From contig NZ_CP020772.1 of the NCBI RefSeq assembly GCF_002097535.1, positions 2,604,001 through 2,668,000 of the forward strand: a stretch of 64,000 bases of DNA, given 5' to 3'. Below are positions 62,807 through 64,000 of this stretch, in pieces. The position numbers and the translations under genes are program-made. Numbering within the stretch: the first letter of the stretch is position 1; the number at the start of each line of letters is the position of its first letter. Below the pieces are notes generated by a model, which did no database searches, was not told the origin of the DNA, and saw nothing but the letters and a program-made list of their open reading frames with translations. Origin of the DNA: Halobacillus mangrovi (GTDB lineage: Bacteria; Bacillota; Bacilli; Bacillales; Halobacillaceae).

Positions 62807-63016
62807 ATGGAAGAACAACCAAAGAAAAAGTTTGAAATCCCGACGGAAGGTAATCAAAACGGGGAGATCGGGATGCAGAATTCTGTAAACTCAAATCAGC
62901 CTTTTGAATTTGAGAATAGCTTTTCAGGAGATTCTGTTAATGAGCATAAGAAATTAGAAGCCTTCAATGAGGATCAGGCAAAAAAGGAAATTGATCAGAT
63001 CTTCAATAATTCATAA
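62807..63016 (+). CDS. Small acidic hypothetical protein (69 aa)
   Basis: This protein is not recognised. TCTAGAGGTGATAATA precedes the ATG at 62807. The protein is hydrophilic, rich in Asn, Glu and Lys, probably disordered, and ends in an amphipathic segment (EDQAKKEIDQIFNNS). It may be co-transcribed with the DUF2817 gene 75 bases upstream. A bidirectional hairpin follows. Confidence 0.6.
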   Translation: MEEQPKKKFEIPTEGNQNGEIGMQNSVNSNQPFEFENSFSGDSVNEHKKLEAFNEDQAKKEIDQIFNNS

Positions 63017-63029
63017 GTAGATGTAGAAA

Positions 63030-63075
63030 ACTAAAAAACTCCGCTAGGTCTTATACCCTGCGAAGTTTTTTTAGT
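63030..63075. terminator. Bidirectional terminator before the CYP102 gene end
   Basis: ACTAAAAAACTCCGC (63030-63044) pairs with GCGAAGTTTTTTTAGT (63060-63075) with one mismatch and one bulged base. Confidence 0.75.
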
Positions 63076-63087
63076 TTACTACTGTTT

Positions 63088-64000
63088 TTAAACACCAGCC
63101 CAAACATCTTTAGCGAACCGACCTTCTTTTTCAAGGTTATCTAACCATTCCACAGCATCCTCATAGGAGGTTTGCTGAATATCCTGGTATCCTTTGATCA
63201 AAGTCTCGGTTACTTGTGGGGCCATTTTACTTCCATCGCCACAAATGTACAAAAATCCTCCGTTGTTTAAAAGATCTACAAGCCGTGAGGAATCTTGCTC
63301 CATCAAATGCTGGACGTACGTTTTCTTACAACTCTCATGACGTGAGAAAGCGGTGTGCAGCGTGATTAGCCCTTCTCGCTCTGCTTTCTTCAACTCTTTC
63401 TCATACAAAAAGTCCTGTTCTGGATGACGGCACCCGAAGTATAAGTGGGCATCACCTAACGTTTGCCCCTGCTCTTTTAGAACGCGGCGTGTTTGGATAA
63501 AGCCTCGAAATGGTGCGATTCCTGTTCCTGGTCCCACTAAGACCAGTGGTGCCGCCGAATCTTCAGGGAGCTGGAAGTTGGACTGCGGTGTTCGGATGAA
63601 ACAAGCCACTTTACTGGCTACTTGCCGGCAAGCCAAATAGTTGGATGCGATGCCAAGGAACTCGCCTTTTCCGCTCCATGCAGGTCCGCGAACCACGCTT
63701 ACAGTCACACTCACTTTGTCCTGTTGTACTCGTGGCGAACTGGATATAGAATAATAGCGAGGTTTTAATGCTGGTAATAATGCTAAGAAACGCTCAAAAT
63801 CCAATTCACAAGAAGCATATTCTTCTAGAATCTCAAGCATCGTTTTCCGTTTTTCTAGCACCTCTTGCTTGTACTTATTATCTTCCAGCCACTGTTCCAG
63901 TTCTTTTTTATGCGGTGGACAAGGGTTGCTTGCAGCTAACTCGCGGAGCTGCCTCCTTGTTGCAGGTTCTTGTAGTTCTACATAAGACATAAGCAGTTCC
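63088..64000 (-). CDS. CYP102-type P450/NADPH reductase fusion, C-terminal reductase part
   Basis: The right window edge cuts this gene; the frame is open to base 64000. The visible 300-odd residues are a ferredoxin-NADP reductase-type domain: FAD-binding PRYYSISSSPRV, NADP-binding VGPGTGIAPFRGFIQ and YFGCRHPEQDFLY, FYICGDGS-type YICGDGSKMAP, and the terminal KDVWAGV. AYVELQ-type SYVELQEPATRRQLRELA and CPPHKKELEQWL match P450 BM3 (CYP102A1) of B. megaterium better than CysJ, so the upstream part should encode an FMN domain and a fatty-acid hydroxylase P450. This is inferred because the heme part is outside the window. Confidence 0.85.
   Translation of the reverse strand, partial: ELLMSYVELQEPATRRQLRELAASNPCPPHKKELEQWLEDNKYKQEVLEKRKTMLEILEEYASCELDFERFLALLPALKPRYYSISSSPRVQQDKVSVTVSVVRGPAWSGKGEFLGIASNYLACRQVASKVACFIRTPQSNFQLPEDSAAPLVLVGPGTGIAPFRGFIQTRRVLKEQGQTLGDAHLYFGCRHPEQDFLYEKELKKAEREGLITLHTAFSRHESCKKTYVQHLMEQDSSRLVDLLNNGGFLYICGDGSKMAPQVTETLIKGYQDIQQTSYEDAVEWLDNLEKEGRFAKDVWAGV

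Overview
The window comes from a low-to-moderate GC Bacillaceae chromosome, most likely Halobacillus or a close moderately halophilic relative. This is inferred from the C30 carotenoid genes, the YjcZ, YrzI, YflT and YwpF type small proteins, strong AGGAGG ribosome binding sites, and the B. subtilis-like catE, nfrA, yjgC/yjgD and murein-recycling genes. No rRNA, tRNA, prophage, insertion sequence or CRISPR array was seen. Both ends cut a gene: a CrtP/CrtNb-like carotenoid oxygenase on the left, and the reductase half of a CYP102 (P450 BM3-type) protein on the right.

Layout. 0-4.8 kb: C30 carotenoid genes (crtN, a crtN paralogue and crtM as a coupled minus-strand operon), with a promoter carrying three 11-bp-phased TACA repeats typical of B12/light-responsive MerR regulators (CarH/LitR). 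4.9-16.9 kb: small sporulation-type proteins, a KtrB potassium channel, ywpF, moaA-moeA, an HD protein, an SDR, an HPr-like protein, a short flavoprotein, CorA, GNAT and PpaC, interspersed with micro-ORFs. 17-32 kb: glnA behind a GlnR/TnrA box, an RsgA-type GTPase, an ABC-2 exporter, nfrA, a sirtuin, catE, a CPA1 antiporter, a secreted or membrane-anchored penicillin acylase-family enzyme, an aldo/keto reductase and a DUF456 protein. 32-36.5 kb: formate dehydrogenase genes fdhD-yjgC-yjgD, which depend on the molybdenum cofactor served by moaA-moeA.

36.6-48.8 kb is the most coherent system: a cell-wall recycling locus. A secreted set (AmiE-like hydrolase, NagZ, NamZ) is followed by an importer unit (MurR regulator, cytoplasmic AmiE-like hydrolase, solute-binding protein, two permeases, BadF/MurK-type sugar kinase, MurQ etherase). 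Compared with the B. subtilis operon, the MurP phosphotransferase importer is replaced by an ABC importer plus a kinase, and there is a second hydrolase without a signal peptide.

49-64 kb: an MFS gene broken at a run of nine G, its ArsR-type regulator, DUF1028, a yflT-type stress gene with a SigB-like promoter, a lipoprotein, an alpha-glucoside ABC importer with MalL and a LacI repressor (three identical operator cores), a DUF819 carrier, a DUF2817 peptidase-like protein and small proteins.

Non-coding structure is rich. There are two arrays with a period of about 21 bp and different core sequences, several diverged copies of a GC-rich foldback repeat, and many bidirectional hairpin terminators.
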